DNA of 64,000 nt from Rhizophagus irregularis (Eukaryota; Glomeromycota; Glomeromycetes; Glomerales; Glomeraceae), in assembly GCF_026210795.1 (NCBI RefSeq), contig NC_089433.1, forward strand, positions 434,001-498,000. The letters are read 5' to 3'. Both the position numbers and the translations under genes were made by a program. Shown piece after piece: positions 1-11,099 of this stretch (within the stretch, counting starts at the first letter, position 1; each line of letters starts with the position of its first letter). Under the pieces are notes generated by a model. That model was not told the origin of the DNA. It saw only the letters and a list, made by a program, of their open reading frames with translations, and ran no database searches.

Positions 1-1560
1 AATGACAGATTGTTAACATAAAAATCTCATAGGGTGATTCCATGGGTTGATTTTGAATATACATATTTTTTTTGAGTAGCTACCATAAATATTTAATATA
101 TCAACGTAATAAGAGATTGGAAAAATATATTTATTAATACATTTATTAATAATAGAATTATTATGATTTAGGAGAATCAGTTAAATCAAAAAAATTTTTT
201 TTTTTATGATAATAAATAAATATTTCATTTGGTAAAAAACTTTTTTCTTTTTCTTTCTTTTTTTTTTTGAGGAAAAGTAGAATACCTTTTAGTATTTATG
301 AAAAGAAGAAATTTTTTAAACATTTAAATAAGAAAAATTATACAATAATAAGGAATCGAACCGGCTTTAGACAAACCCTCAAATGCTGAAAAAATTCGTC
401 ATAAATTCTTTTTATTGGTTAAATTATACGTAATAGCTAGACGCAAAACTATTGGTAGATTTAACATATTGATTGGACATCTGACAGTTCTGATCACGGA
501 TCATAAAAAAAATAATAATGTATGATATCTAAAATTCTTTAAGTTCATCTATAATAATATGGGAAAAATTGTGTTATGACATAAATAATAATAAAGTTGT
601 ATTTACTTAATACAATGTTTTAAAATAAAAGCCTATTTATAAATTTATTAAATATTGGCATAAAAAAATATATATATATATTTTTTATTGGAATTTTACA
701 ATAAAAAAAAATCTAATTAATTTTATATAAATTGTAAAATTAGATTCACGTGGCACGAAAAAAGTTGGAACGTAGCCCATGATCATAATTACTCTTCCTC
801 TTTCTTGAAATAACCTTGAACCCGTTGCTTTTCATCACCGGTTTCTTCTCATCTTCCACCTATCCTTTAACAAACCAACTATAACCTCCATTACCCGCTT
901 CACATTTTTATGCAAATCCTTTTCTTCTTCCGAACTTTCTTCCAAAGCAGACTCGACAAACCGGATATTGAGTGGATTTCTACTCGTGCAAGAAATTACG
1001 TCTGGAGTATAAAGGAGAAAATGCCATTAGTGTTGTATGGTGATCGGTTTGTTGTGATCATCACCGTTGGCCGGAATTATCAATTTTTACCGGCACTATA
1101 TTTTTTTAATGCTGGTCGATCGTCATAATTTCAGTCACCGGTGAACTGTGATATTGCCATATTTAAATTATGTTTTCATATTTCACAAATTAATATAAGA
1201 TTTAATTATTACTAATTATTCTTTGAAATTTTTCTCTAACGTCTCACATCTGATAACTGGTTAACGCGTTAAGTAGGACTCCATGTTCTTATATTTTATT
1301 TATTTTTAATATAAATTTGGTACATTGATTCTCTTAGCATAATTTTGACGAGGGAGAGTTTTTTTTTATGATCGTTTAAAATCTAAATTAAATTATAAAT
1401 TTATGATAAAAATTGATCATTGAGATTTAATACTATTATAAAATAATAAAATAAAAACTGTTACAATAAAATATATAAAAAATTAACTATTTAATTTTAC
1501 ACAAAATATTTTATAACATTAAATACATATTTAATTCTGTTACTATTGAATCCCGTGATT
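1..1560. repeat. Duplicated segment, copy 1
   Basis: This stretch is collinear with 28236-29515 plus the bases just after 31565, with many short indels. Landmarks shared by both copies include the tract ending in CATGGGTTGATTTTGAATAT near 40 and 28270 and the ACGTGGCACGAAAA motif near 748 and 29088. The block 780-1140 is present only here; copy 2 has unrelated sequence in its place. The site equivalent to the Helitron insertion in copy 2 is empty here, between bases 1425 and 1426. I see no protein family that explains the repeat, so its nature (old segmental duplication or decayed transposon) is open. Confidence 0.8.
835..1026 (-). other. Possible exon remnant, Glu/Lys-rich
   Basis: An open frame of 63 codons without a start, ending at a TGA. 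It reads through an acidic-then-basic helix-like stretch (LEESSEEEKD, then KNVKRVMEVIVGLLKDRWK). It lies in the part of the duplicated segment that is unique to copy 1 and is less AT-rich than its surroundings. No family recognised; it may be a captured exon or chance. Confidence 0.25.
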
Positions 1561-1779
1561 TTATATGAAGTCATATGACATAAATTAGATCTGAGTTAGT
1601 TTTATCAAAAATTTAGACTGTGTTCTTGATTAAAATGTGTATGTAGTATATTAAAGTACTTTAATATGTCTTAGTCAACTATAATAGATGTTAATAAAAA
1701 TAATAAAGATTTCTATTATTTCTATTGTATATTTAATTAAATCTCCTAAATAGATATGAGGAGTTAAAAATTAAACAGA

Positions 1780-2285
1780 TAATCAATTAGACTCTGACAA
1801 AAGTAGAAATTAAACAGGTATCGGTGATTAGATATTGATCTGAAAAAATAGATGATATGATTGATATCTGTTTAACTACTTTTTTGTGTTAATTTTTACT
1901 TTTTTGGTTAATTTCTACTTTTTTGTGTTTAAATTTCTACTTTTTTATGTCTTAGATTATGATATACTACTTTCACTACAGATTTTATTAATTAGACACA
2001 GATCCAAAATATAACAAAAGTAGAAATTCGGTAATTAAATATTAATCTGAAAAATAGAGATTAATAGATATTGTTAGATCCGAAATATAACTAAACAGTT
2101 ATCGGTAATTAAATATTAATCTGAAAAATTGAGATTAAATAGATATCGTTAGATCCGAAATATAACTAAACAGTTGTCGGTAATTAAAGATTAATCTGAG
2201 AAATAGAGATTAAATAGTTAAACACTGATCCGAAATATAAAAAAGTAAAAATTAAACAGATGTCACTAATTAGAAACCGGATATA
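1780..2285. repeat. Diverged short tandem and inverted repeats
   Basis: A motif of about 65-75 bases built around TAGATCCGAAATATAAC and GTCGGTAATTAAA recurs several times, with an inverted arm near 1860-1950 (ACTTTTTTGTG motifs against AAAAGTAGAAATT). It occupies the upstream region of the gene at 2415. It looks like a decayed foldback element; no coding capacity. Confidence 0.55.
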
Positions 2286-2414
2286 GCATACTTACATCTT
2301 AAAAATTATGTATCTTCACTAGTTAACATTTTTGTATAAATAAAAGGTATTTAAAGCAATAAAAAGTAGATTTTTTTTCGTAAATTACTTTCATATTTTT
2401 TTTCTCAAAAGATC

Positions 2415-3610
2415 ATGTCTAGTGAAAGGTTCTTGAGACATCAACTCATTTCCTACTTAAGGGAAAAGAAAAATAAGTCGTATCGCAGTTTTCTCCTTCA
2501 TTACAGAAAAGAAATCAGCGAATATTTTTTGCATACCTCAGTAATGTCTTGGAGAGATCACGACAATACATGGTCCCAGTTCTTCTTATTAGAGGCCAAG
2601 AGGTTGTTAAATGAAAACAACTTTGATACATTAGAATATAAGGTGCGTCTTTTTATTTTGCAATGAGAGGGTAACTCCTGGTCGAGTCCAGCGTGTCGTT
2701 GCTCAGGAGAATTACTGTGCTGGGATTGCTGGTAACCACCCCAGCTTGCACTGTACAGGCGTCCTCACGTTGTCGTTGATAAAAGTCTACTAATCTTGGA
2801 TGAGAGATTGGTCATGTACCTTCCTTTATCACTAAATAAATAGCGCATTCTGCTAATATTAGCTTCCTTTTATTAGGTTAGAGTAGAACGATGCAATGAT
2901 GGTCTAAAGAATTACTGGGAGGAAATAATACAAGAGTGTGAGAAGGTAAACAATCTGATTCATAATTTTAAAAACTTTCTTCATTCTTCAGGAATTCTTA
3001 AAGATTTTTTCGTGTGTATTTTATCTGTTAACCAATATCTATTATATCCATAGAAACAAGAACTTATCTCATACGAAAGTGAAAGGGATCGTCTTCTTCA
3101 TTTACTTTCTGAAGTAAATGAAAAAATTAATATAACGAAGGCAGAACTTACCAGATTTTCTAGCTTAGGTAATAATTCTGATTTAATTTCTGATAATGGA
3201 TCAGAAATTCAGTCTGGTATCGGAGGTGATCTGTATGAGGATATTAATGGAGACCCTAGTGGTGATACTGAAATGAACACTGAAGATAGTATTTCCTCAG
3301 ACAACGATTCTTCTAGAAAGAAGAATCGTCGTAATCTTGTTCGAGTTAACTATAATTGCGGTTCTCCACCAAGAAAACGCAGAAAAACTAGGCCTGTAAG
3401 TCTTATAATTATAAATTAATGACAATCTCATTCACAAAGTGATAAAGATTTTTTACTCTAAATATATAGGCCTCACGACGATCAACGCCACGACAGTCAC
3501 CATGTACATCATTACCGTCCACGCCGACAGATCCCTCTCATACAGATTTTCCCGATGATGAGAACCTAAGGTGCACAAATTGCCCCGTTCATTGCCCTAA
3601 TAGCTCTTAG
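2415..3610 (+). CDS. Four-exon gene of unknown function, 259 aa, basic and serine-rich C-terminus
   Basis: Exons 2415-2642, 2877-2945, 3054-3395 and 3470-3610; introns are GT-AG and all junctions are phase 0, giving 76+23+114+46 residues. The ATG at 2415 is the first in frame. Exon 1 encodes an aromatic and basic helical region (ISYLREKKNKSYRSF). Exon 3 starts with a likely coiled coil (KQELISYESERDRLLHLLSE), then an acidic Ser/Asp stretch and a basic patch, PPRKRRKTR, that resembles a nuclear localisation signal. The end holds three Cys (CTNCPVHC). I recognise no domain. A decayed paralogue lies at 42880-44045, and the N-terminal module recurs in front of the bromodomain gene at 47.8 kb, which hints at a chromatin or nuclear role. 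Intron 1 carries a structured RNA. Confidence 0.75.
2643..2876 (+). ncRNA. Structured intronic RNA, copy 1 (intron 1)
   Basis: The 234-nt intron (donor GTGCGT, acceptor TATTAG) can form three hairpins: H1 2675-2680 with 2704-2709; H2 2728-2732 with 2741-2745; H3 2789-2796 with 2805-2812 (8 bp, 8-nt loop TGGATGAG). Compared with the intron at 48032-48263, both partners change together at two pairs of H1 (2676-2708, 2680-2704), two of H2 (2728-2745, 2729-2744) and three of H3 (2789-2812, 2795-2806, 2796-2805). Such covariation is the usual mark of a selected RNA structure. The class is unknown: no H/ACA or C/D box set is convincing. Confidence 0.7.
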
Positions 3611-3738
3611 ATAATTTTTTTAAATAAGCTCGCAATTAAATATAAAGTAAAAAGTTGCTAATCTACTTTTAATTAAATTTAAAAATTATTTAACTTACTT
3701 CATATTTAATTGCGAGTTTATTTAAAAAAATTATCTAA
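3607..3738. repeat. Foldback (MITE-like) hairpin at the gene's 3' end
   Basis: Two arms of about 45 bases starting TTAGATAATTTTTTTAAATA at 3607 and its near-perfect inverse ending at 3738, with a short spacer. The TAG stop codon of the 2415 gene is made of the first bases of the left arm, so the element sits exactly at the end of the reading frame and would give the transcript a strong 3' hairpin. Related sequence lies after the paralogue near 44060-44160. Confidence 0.7.
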
Positions 3739-3984
3739 CTTCTAAAATCATATTTTTTTAGTTTTATCAAATTTACGGTGTACCGTTTGGACAAAAAGTG
3801 CCAAAATTTCATCTCTTATAATAATTGTTTAATAAAAATATTTGCATATTATTTTATCTTCCTCAATTAAATACTATTTTCTCATATACAAATTTAAGCA
3901 TCGTTTTCTCATAATTTTCAGAGAAATATTTAAAATATTTTAATTTGAAAGTGCATTAAAAAATTGATTTATAAACTGATTTAA

Positions 3985-4240
3985 CTCAGTGAGTGATTTA
4001 CGGGAAATGGGATAATAAAAAACAAAGTTGGGAAAGGACACTTCAACACGTTGAAGTTACATTGGAGTTTATAATTTATATAACCATTAATTTGTTGTTA
4101 AAATTGGCTTATTATTAGATTGCGTCACATTATAAAGTTGGCGGAGGCGCAGTTATTATGCTTTACGGAATAACACAAGACTCAGACACAAAGAATTATA
4201 TGATAGTTTTGGAATATGCTTTAATGGCGGTTTACGTAAC
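3985..4240 (+). pseudogene. Protein kinase remnant, N-lobe part
   Basis: Decayed coding sequence of the large fungal tyrosine-kinase-like family. Readable pieces are KKQSWERT near 4010 and YGITQDSDTKNYMIVLEYA, the hinge region, near 4160-4220, then NGGLRN after a frameshift. The reading frame changes more than once. The rest of the domain resumes at 7758, beyond a Helitron, so this is the left half of one interrupted gene. No lysine or glycine-loop motif is intact. Confidence 0.6.
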
Positions 4241-5212
4241 TTATTATTTTATTATTTTTTGTTAACTAATTATTAACCATATTAAATTCCTAATTATAAA
4301 CAAAAAACTATCTTTAATTTACTTAGTATTACATTATAATACTAAATTTTCTATTTAAACAAACCGGTGAGAAGCAACGGGTAACTGCTATTAATGATTT
4401 GACGTTTGAATTTGGATTAATTAAGGAGTTGTGAATAAATAATTATCGATTAATTTATTAATATTTATATGAAAATACTTCAAATATTTTTATTTATTAT
4501 AAATTATTTCTTATTATTTTATATTACGTCTTATAACAGTTGAACAATTAAATGTATTAAAATTTGTTCATTTCATTTATTATTATTCTTTTGATACTCA
4601 TTTTACTCGAATAAATTATTAATTAACTAAACCATTTGAATTACAATCTTTATTCAAAAATCTGGTGATAATTTAGTAGAGAAGTCCGGATATGGATTTA
4701 ATCTATTATTAAATTAACAATTTCTTCAATTAATTAATTATAAAATATTGTAAAAATATCAATTTTTTTTTGATTTTTATGATAATTTTGTAAATATATT
4801 TAATATAATATCTTATTTCTTTATTAATAATAAAAAAAAATTGAAAAAAAAAATTGGGGGGAAAGAAAAAGATAAAGAAATTTCCGAAAAAAAAGGAATC
4901 GAAAAAAACAAGTACCGAAAAAAAATTCTGAAAAGACAATAATTCGGTCTAAAAAATTTTTTTAAATAAAAAAAAAAAATTTTTCAGTTTGGGAAAAAAA
5001 ATTAAACCTAAACGGGAAAAGAATGAGAAAAAAAATTAATAAAAAAAAAATTCCGATTAAGGTAAAATTCATTAACTGAAATTGGATTAGTTGATTGGAA
5101 TGCACACGGATCAAATAGTTTTTGACCATAAATAGATTAGACGGAGGCATGTTACGGTTTTAATTATATGACGTGGGATTTCAAGTTACATAATTCAAAT
5201 TATTTATGCGGA

Positions 5213-7698
5213 AGTTACTCTTTCCCCCTTTTTTTCTTTTTATTAGTATTCTGCAGTAAACACTAGTTTTACTTTTTTTTCGTTATCTGTCGATAACGAC
5301 AGGGGAGGGAGCTCGCCCACCAGTGGCTTCGGAGACGTAAAGATATTTTAACACCAATAACCAAGGGACTATGAGTTATTTTCCTCGAGCAGACGGAAAT
5401 TTTTTTACCTCACAATATGACAGTTACGACAACTATGAAGACTTCGAAGTCGATATTGAATCTTCCGAGATAACTTATCTCAATAATGACACTCAACCCG
5501 AAGAAACTATTTCTTCTCCCACTTTCCTTGATACTTCTTAGAGTGGAAAATTCTTTTCTCATTTCGTTCAAGAATTTCACGTGACCAAAAATTAAAAACA
5601 GGTTATAACAAGATTTACGAATTTAGGCGTTCCAAAAGTTTCTTTTTTGAGATTGCCAATCACACCAATGAAATTCACTTAAGGGTACACACGAACGACT
5701 ATCTCATGTCTTCTAACCCGATTAGATATAAAAAAATATTTTAATTCGTAGAAAATTATTGGAGCGTATTCCCCTTATCAAATCACGTGGACAGAAATTT
5801 GATTGTCGCAATCGTACGTCGAAGACCTTTTTCAACCTTTCGTACAAAAGATACCGATTTTATTTCTTTCATGTAATTTTATGGTCACTCACGAATTTAA
5901 TCCCGATCAGCATCATATACTCCTTGTCCGATTATAATGTCAAGGTAGACACGCTTGCGGAGTTCATTTATCACAAGCGTTCAATGAAATTGTAGTTCGC
6001 AGTGAAAAAGAAAAATTGGGCAACATTCCTGCTGATTTTGTTAATAACAAAGCTTCACATGCCAATCTTCTCTATAATCAATGGCATCCGGACGGACTAA
6101 ACACGTCCTATCTAAAAGATTGGGTATATCTTATAATGAAACATTTCACGCTCATGACGCGAATTCTGGTATGAAACTTGGCAACAAGCATATGTATCGG
6201 AAGGCCTTCAGTACACGCCTAGTGCCAACCCTCGCACAAAAAAGAAACAAAAAAACGTTTTGAACGTTCCTGCAGAAGGATTTTTAATAAGACAAAACTG
6301 CAGCCAGGTGCCACTCATAAGTTGGCGGATAAGTTATCCATTGCTAAAAAATATCTGTTTTTATTTCTTGGATCTCAGTATGTTCACAAACCGATCAAAT
6401 ATTTGAAATACAAGCAAGCTCGGGTTGCTCCTAATGCTAATGATTACCGTTTTTAAATTCTTGACTTCATTGAAAAACATGAACGTCAACTTATTTCCTG
6501 TGGTAACAAGTTAACTACTGTTATACCTGTAGAATCTCCAATTCCGATATCTCCAATACACACGGTTGCGCCTTTTAATCCAATAACGGATATGTTTATT
6601 TCTCACTAGTATTGGGATATTATACCGCCTGATCCGATATACGCCGATGATGGCACGATTGGCACGACAAAATTCAGCATGTCGAATTTTAATGATTTTT
6701 GAATGGCACGTTCATTGTTCCTGGATCACGTGAATGGTTCATGTGTATACAGATTGGATTTACGTACTGAAGACGAACGTCGTAAAAAAGCTCAGATCGC
6801 TAAAAGGGAACGATTAGATCGAGAACAACATTTAGAAATAGAGGCTGCTAAACAAGCTGATATAGTTCAAAAGAAAGAAAAAGCCGCACTCATCGGCACA
6901 AGTTGGAAACACGTTGAATCGCGCAGTAGAATGATGTTTAAATATATTAGACTTAACGATATGTTTCATGCAGCCATGACGCGTATTCGAGAAAAACAAT
7001 TGCAAAACCTAGGTAATACCAAAGTTCAAAAGGCACTACGCAAAGAAATGAATGGTTTTCTCAAATCATTTCCTAGCTTCTGGTGGGACAAATCACTATA
7101 CGAAGACTGCACGTGAAGATGATCCATACGCTTCTCCGTTCACCTCAGAGGATACGAAAGTCCTCGAATTTCAGCCCAATAAGCGCGATGTTGATAGTAA
7201 TTATAATCTTCCTTCGCATCGCAGTTTAATTAAACAGAAACGGCTATGCCCTGATTTGATGACTCCACGGTAGCGGGCCCGTCGAATAGTTTAAAACTAC
7301 TTAATTTACTTTTCCTTTTACTTTACTTTATTTTCTTTTTTGGAGTCGGATATCCTTTCAGTTTACATATAGATTTTCTATTTCTAGGTTCGATTTTTTA
7401 CCTTATGGGTTTGGTTAAATTTTACCAATTTAGAATAGTGTGAACCATTCCACCTATGACAATATTTACAGGTGGCGGCTTTTTGCCGAAAGGAAAATAC
7501 GGATCATTAATTTTACTTTGATTGCTTTCCTGAAGTCTAATTTCGGTTGCGTCATTAGATAGGCCTTTTTCTTTTAATTCTAGTTAGGGCCCTTAACGTT
7601 TGTCGGGGGGTGAAACTACTATATTGTGTGTTTTTTATATTATCTTAATAGTCTTTAATAACCAATGTATAGTTCCTGACTATCAATAAATAAATAAA
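5213..7698 (+). mobile_element. Non-LTR-retroelement-like insertion with 18-bp target duplication
   Basis: The 18 bases at 5195-5212 are repeated exactly at 7699-7716, and the two copies sit inside one Helitron sequence that is otherwise continuous, so the intervening 2486 bases are an insertion. The right end is a short (AATA)n-like tail (CAATAAATAAATAAA), and a long target duplication plus such a tail is typical of target-primed non-LTR elements. It is noticeably less AT-rich than the host DNA. Open frames inside (5370-5541, 5759-5995, 6081-6263, 6703-7116) do not show reverse transcriptase motifs that I can recognise, so it may be an internally deleted or non-autonomous member. Confidence 0.65.
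6703..7116 (+). pseudogene. Charged helical ORF inside the insertion, 137 codons
   Basis: Starts at an ATG and runs to a TGA; strongly charged and probably coiled coil around residues 20-70 (RKKAQIAKRERLDREQHLE), then KEMNGFLKSFPSFW. A second frame continues downstream to 7273, which suggests a frameshift close to 7085. Preceding frames at 6250-6690 read similarly but contain stops. The whole 5.4-7.27 kb stretch therefore looks like one broken retroelement protein. No family assigned. Confidence 0.4.
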
Positions 7699-7757
7699 TC
7701 AAATTATTTATGCGGAGACTAATCCAAACGTCAGACAAATTTTTTTAGTTATATAGA

Positions 7758-8335
7758 TTAAGTTTGAAGATATGGTTGGGAATATAAACTTGTTGATTTA
7801 CGTTGAATTGCAAAAGGGCTTAACCAAATTCACGCAAGTGGACTTATTCATTGAGACCTACTGTATATATAGGAAATATAGTTCATAATGCCACCGCTTG
7901 TATAACTGATATGGGATTATGTAAGTCAGCAAATTATAATGAACTAGAAAATACAAAAAAATGTATTTATGGTATGTTACCTTTAAGAGATAAAGTTATA
8001 CAAAATCTGGTGATATTTGTATGAAGTATTTTTCGAATTACCTCCATTTCGTGATTTAGACATGATCAATTGGCAATAAAAATCTGCTGAGGTCTTGGAC
8101 CAAGGTTTAGAGATGGAGAAGTAAATAAATGAAGCATATGAATTCAATCATAATTTAATATTAACCACTAGCAAAGAGCTTTCTTTGGGTTATCATATGA
8201 ACACATTCTGAAGCTATTATGCAAGTAGATTACTTGACTTCGTCCGAACCATAAAATTCAGATGATTATTACGAACAATGCGATAATATAATTAGCAGAA
8301 AATTTTCAGGTATCAATTGTTGATTCTTTTTTTTT
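7758..8335 (+). pseudogene. Protein kinase remnant, catalytic part
   Basis: Continues the kinase interrupted at 4240. Readable in shifting frames are WEYKLVDLR, IAKGLNQIHASGLIH followed by a stop where the HRD arginine codon should be, ITDMGLCKSANYNE (activation segment start with DMG for DFG), YGMLPF, and FFELPPFRDLDHDQLAIK. In-frame stops and at least three frameshifts rule out function. The order of pieces matches the usual kinase subdomains VIb to XI. Confidence 0.65.
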
Positions 8336-8719
8336 ACTATTACTGAAAACACTAATATTCTATTTTTCATTAGAATCTTTACAAATTGATATTTATCAAT
8401 TGAATACTAAAGGTGGTAGGTTTTTGATTGTATAGTAACTTCATATAAAAGTATTAACGGTTAATTTTATTTTTATAAAACAAATAGATGAAGACAAGGG
8501 GAAAAATGGAAATGTTTCCATAATGATGGATTAAAAAAATTCTTATTTCTGCTGACACTTGATCTCCAAATAACGTTAAATTTCCATATCAATAAGAGTG
8601 AAAAACATGACAGAGTTAATTATACGAAGGAGGGAGAGTTCCTGTTGACTTTTTTTTCTTTATTCTCCTGACATTTCTTCCCTTAATCAGCAGAAAGTGA
8701 ACAAAATTGTTAACAAATC

Positions 8720-9263
8720 AGGACCCCGAGCAATACTGAAAAAGGTAACAATCAAGTTTGCATAGAATATACTAAAATAATTTGTAGATCTTTTCTACGA
8801 CATAAGTTTAAATTAATTGAGAGTGAAATAAAGAAATGGTATTTAGGTAGTGCTTCGATCCGGATGAAAACTTGAATATTTTCATGTGACGATTATGGCT
8901 GAGAAAGATTATGAATTTCAGATTTAAATAGACTATAATTTAAACCAACATTAAAGTATTATTATCCCAAAAATTTATACTAATTCTGGCCAAACTAGTG
9001 AAATTTAATGAAATTCAATCCGGATGAAAATCTGGGTAAAACCGCTACGGATCGAAGCACTATATTTAGGGATAGTTAAAATGTCCATTGTGTTTTGTTA
9101 CAGTTATTACCATTTTATCTACTTTTTCTGGATAATGCCAGCCAGAGTTTTGTGACATCTTTAAATCATCTTCTGGTATTATGCGTCTCCGACCAGAATT
9201 AAGATAAATAGAGTAAATGTGCGCTGATGACTTGTTACCTCTTTATGTATCGCTCGGGGTCCT
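8720..9263. mobile_element. hAT-like TIR element, 544 bp, 8-bp target duplication
   Basis: Terminal inverted repeats AGGACCCCGAGCAATAC at 8720 and its inverse with one mismatch ending at 9263, flanked by the exact 8-bp duplication AACAAATC at 8712-8719 and 9264-9271. Eight-base duplications fit the hAT superfamily. It is non-coding and contains a second, younger TIR element at 8848-9062. Interior GGCCAGAATTAAG-like motifs recur elsewhere in the window (53.5-55.6 kb). Confidence 0.8.
8848..9062. mobile_element. Nested hAT-like MITE, 215 bp
   Basis: Inverted ends TAGTGCTTCGATCCG at 8848 and the inverse ending at 9062, flanked by the exact 8-bp duplication TATTTAGG at 8840-8847 and 9063-9070. 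It lies wholly inside the 8720-9263 element and is the short relative of the 716-bp copy at 45477-46192. Interior is rich in ATCCGGATGAAA motifs. No ORF. Confidence 0.85.
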
Positions 9264-9271
9264 AACAAATC

Positions 9272-11090
9272 GCAGTTATATTTGGACGCAATATACTCCT
9301 AATCAATTTTGTCATAACTATTATTTTTTATTATCCATTATTGCTATTTATGTATTTTATTATTTTTAACAATACAAGATCAAATAAAAAAACTATCGAT
9401 CGTCTCAACTACGAGATTACCGCTTCATTATAACTTTACTATAACACCAATATCAACAATAAAATAATATCTCGTCTATATCTCACATATCACAAACAGA
9501 AACTTGATAAGTATGTTGAAAAATGATGCCATATATTATAATAATAAAGATGTTTGTGAAATCAGGAAACAGAAATTCTTCTGCGTCATGAGAAAGTGCT
9601 ATGTCCACTTTATACTTTATCTTTCACAATCAGAAAATAAAAGCAGCAAAGCTGAAAGTGTCTTATGTGGCTTTCCACTGACCAATTATGTCACTTTTAA
9701 AATTTTCTGGAGTCATCAACAGAAAAAATAGAGGGCAAGAAAAATCATATATATGGCTGCTGCAGAATGCAGATATCGATTGCAGATATCAATAACAATT
9801 AACAAACTATGAGACCGTATACCTTGCTTTATTTTTTTAGGATAATTACTTTGAATAAATCCTTACTTTTATTTATCATAATTAGTTGGAAAGAATATTT
9901 CCGATAACATTAAACAACTAACCGGATTAGCTCAGTTTCTTACAATAAGTTTCTTACAGTAAGTTCTTTACATTGTCACATTTTCCCTATTTGAGTCCAG
10001 AAAATCTCCGAATGCTTAAAAATTAAATTAATATGGCACTTTAACCGTCACTTCACAAGTAATTAAATGAGATCTTTGAACTTTGCAGACTTTTTGCAGA
10101 TTGATATAAAGTCATGGGAAGATGATAATTATAATTAATTATTAAGGCAGATTTACAACATTCGCTCCTAATGGGACGATTATTCGACAAACAAGGAAGT
10201 ATTAATGGTTTGAAACTATCCAATTGAATTAGGGTTTATCTTTGAGATATTGCTGTTTGCAAAGTAAATAAATTATTGTAGAGTAAAAAAATAGACAATA
10301 GCCTTTTCCTATTCGGTAATCTGTCGTATTCTCTGAAATATAGTGTTACAATCTTTTTTTTATATTTTTAAAATAAGAATTCTAAATCTAAGAGTATACC
10401 GCCCACCCTTTTTCTTTCTTCATTTTTTTTTCATTAAAAAAAAAGTATTTATGTATTACTCAAAATAATCAATATTACTTTATTTACACTCAATTTATTC
10501 AAAAAGATTTTCTTCATTTTGCAATATCTACAAAAAATTTTACGTATTACTCAATAATCAATATACAGTATACTATATTATATAATATAAAATTTATCAA
10601 AATAAAAAAAAACGTGTTACCGCAATAAAATTTATTTTTTTCATAAAAATTTTACGTGTTACTCAAAATTAATATATTTCGCAAATATATTTCGCAAAAT
10701 TTATTTTTTTCATAAAAATTTTACACGTTACTCAATCAGTATATTTTGTAATATAAAAATTTATTTCTATCAACTTTTTATTTTTTACTCATTTACTCAA
10801 TCAAATTTTATAATTTACATTTTACATAATAAACTAGAAATTGCGTTTTGTGGGGGACTTCGTCCCCCATTGTTTAATTTTGTGTATTGAAATGTTGATA
10901 TCAAATCAAGTTGCATTTTACTGGCGTTTATAAAATGCTCTAACAGAAAAAATTTAATTTTTTTTTTTTGATTCAAATTATTTAATGACAAGTGACAACT
11001 AACATTATCATATTTATTAAAAGCATTTATTAAAAGTATTTACAAAAAAAAAATAATAATAATTTACTGTATGCTAATAATTAAAATTCC
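9272..11090. other. AT-rich stretch without a recognisable gene
   Basis: Contains one short open frame (9504-9731) with no recognisable features. At 10430-10830 there is a loose repeat of TTTTACGTGTTACTCAAAAT-like phrases separated by T-rich tracts. Nothing else is supported. Confidence 0.5.
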
Positions 11091-11099
11091 ACCTTTACT

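Larger units (their letters stand above)
4222..7757 (-). mobile_element. Minus-strand Helitron, rearranged, interrupted by a retroelement-like insertion
   Basis: The 5' end is at 7757: reading the minus strand, TC begins TCTATATAACTAAAAAAATT, identical in style to the complete Helitron at 29516, and the flanking base is A. Sequence 4393-5212 is the inverse of that element's interior. The expected 3' end is abnormal: 4222-4392 carries the Helitron 3' end in plus orientation (degenerate hairpin around GAAGCAACGGGTAACTGCTA), so the terminal segment has been inverted or a second copy has joined. The element splits a kinase pseudogene. It encodes no helicase in what remains. Confidence 0.65.

Noticed and set aside
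350-400. tRNA-like GGAATCGAACC phrase
   Set aside because: No acceptor stem or anticodon arm can be drawn around it.
2677-2692. tRNA-like or SINE B box (GGTCGAGTCC) in the same intron
   Set aside because: Not kept in the other two copies, and no matching A box upstream.
2675-2745. TPP riboswitch in the conserved intron (CTGG-TAA-CCAG hairpin)
   Set aside because: The CUGAGA core and the second conserved arm are absent, and the loop length differs.
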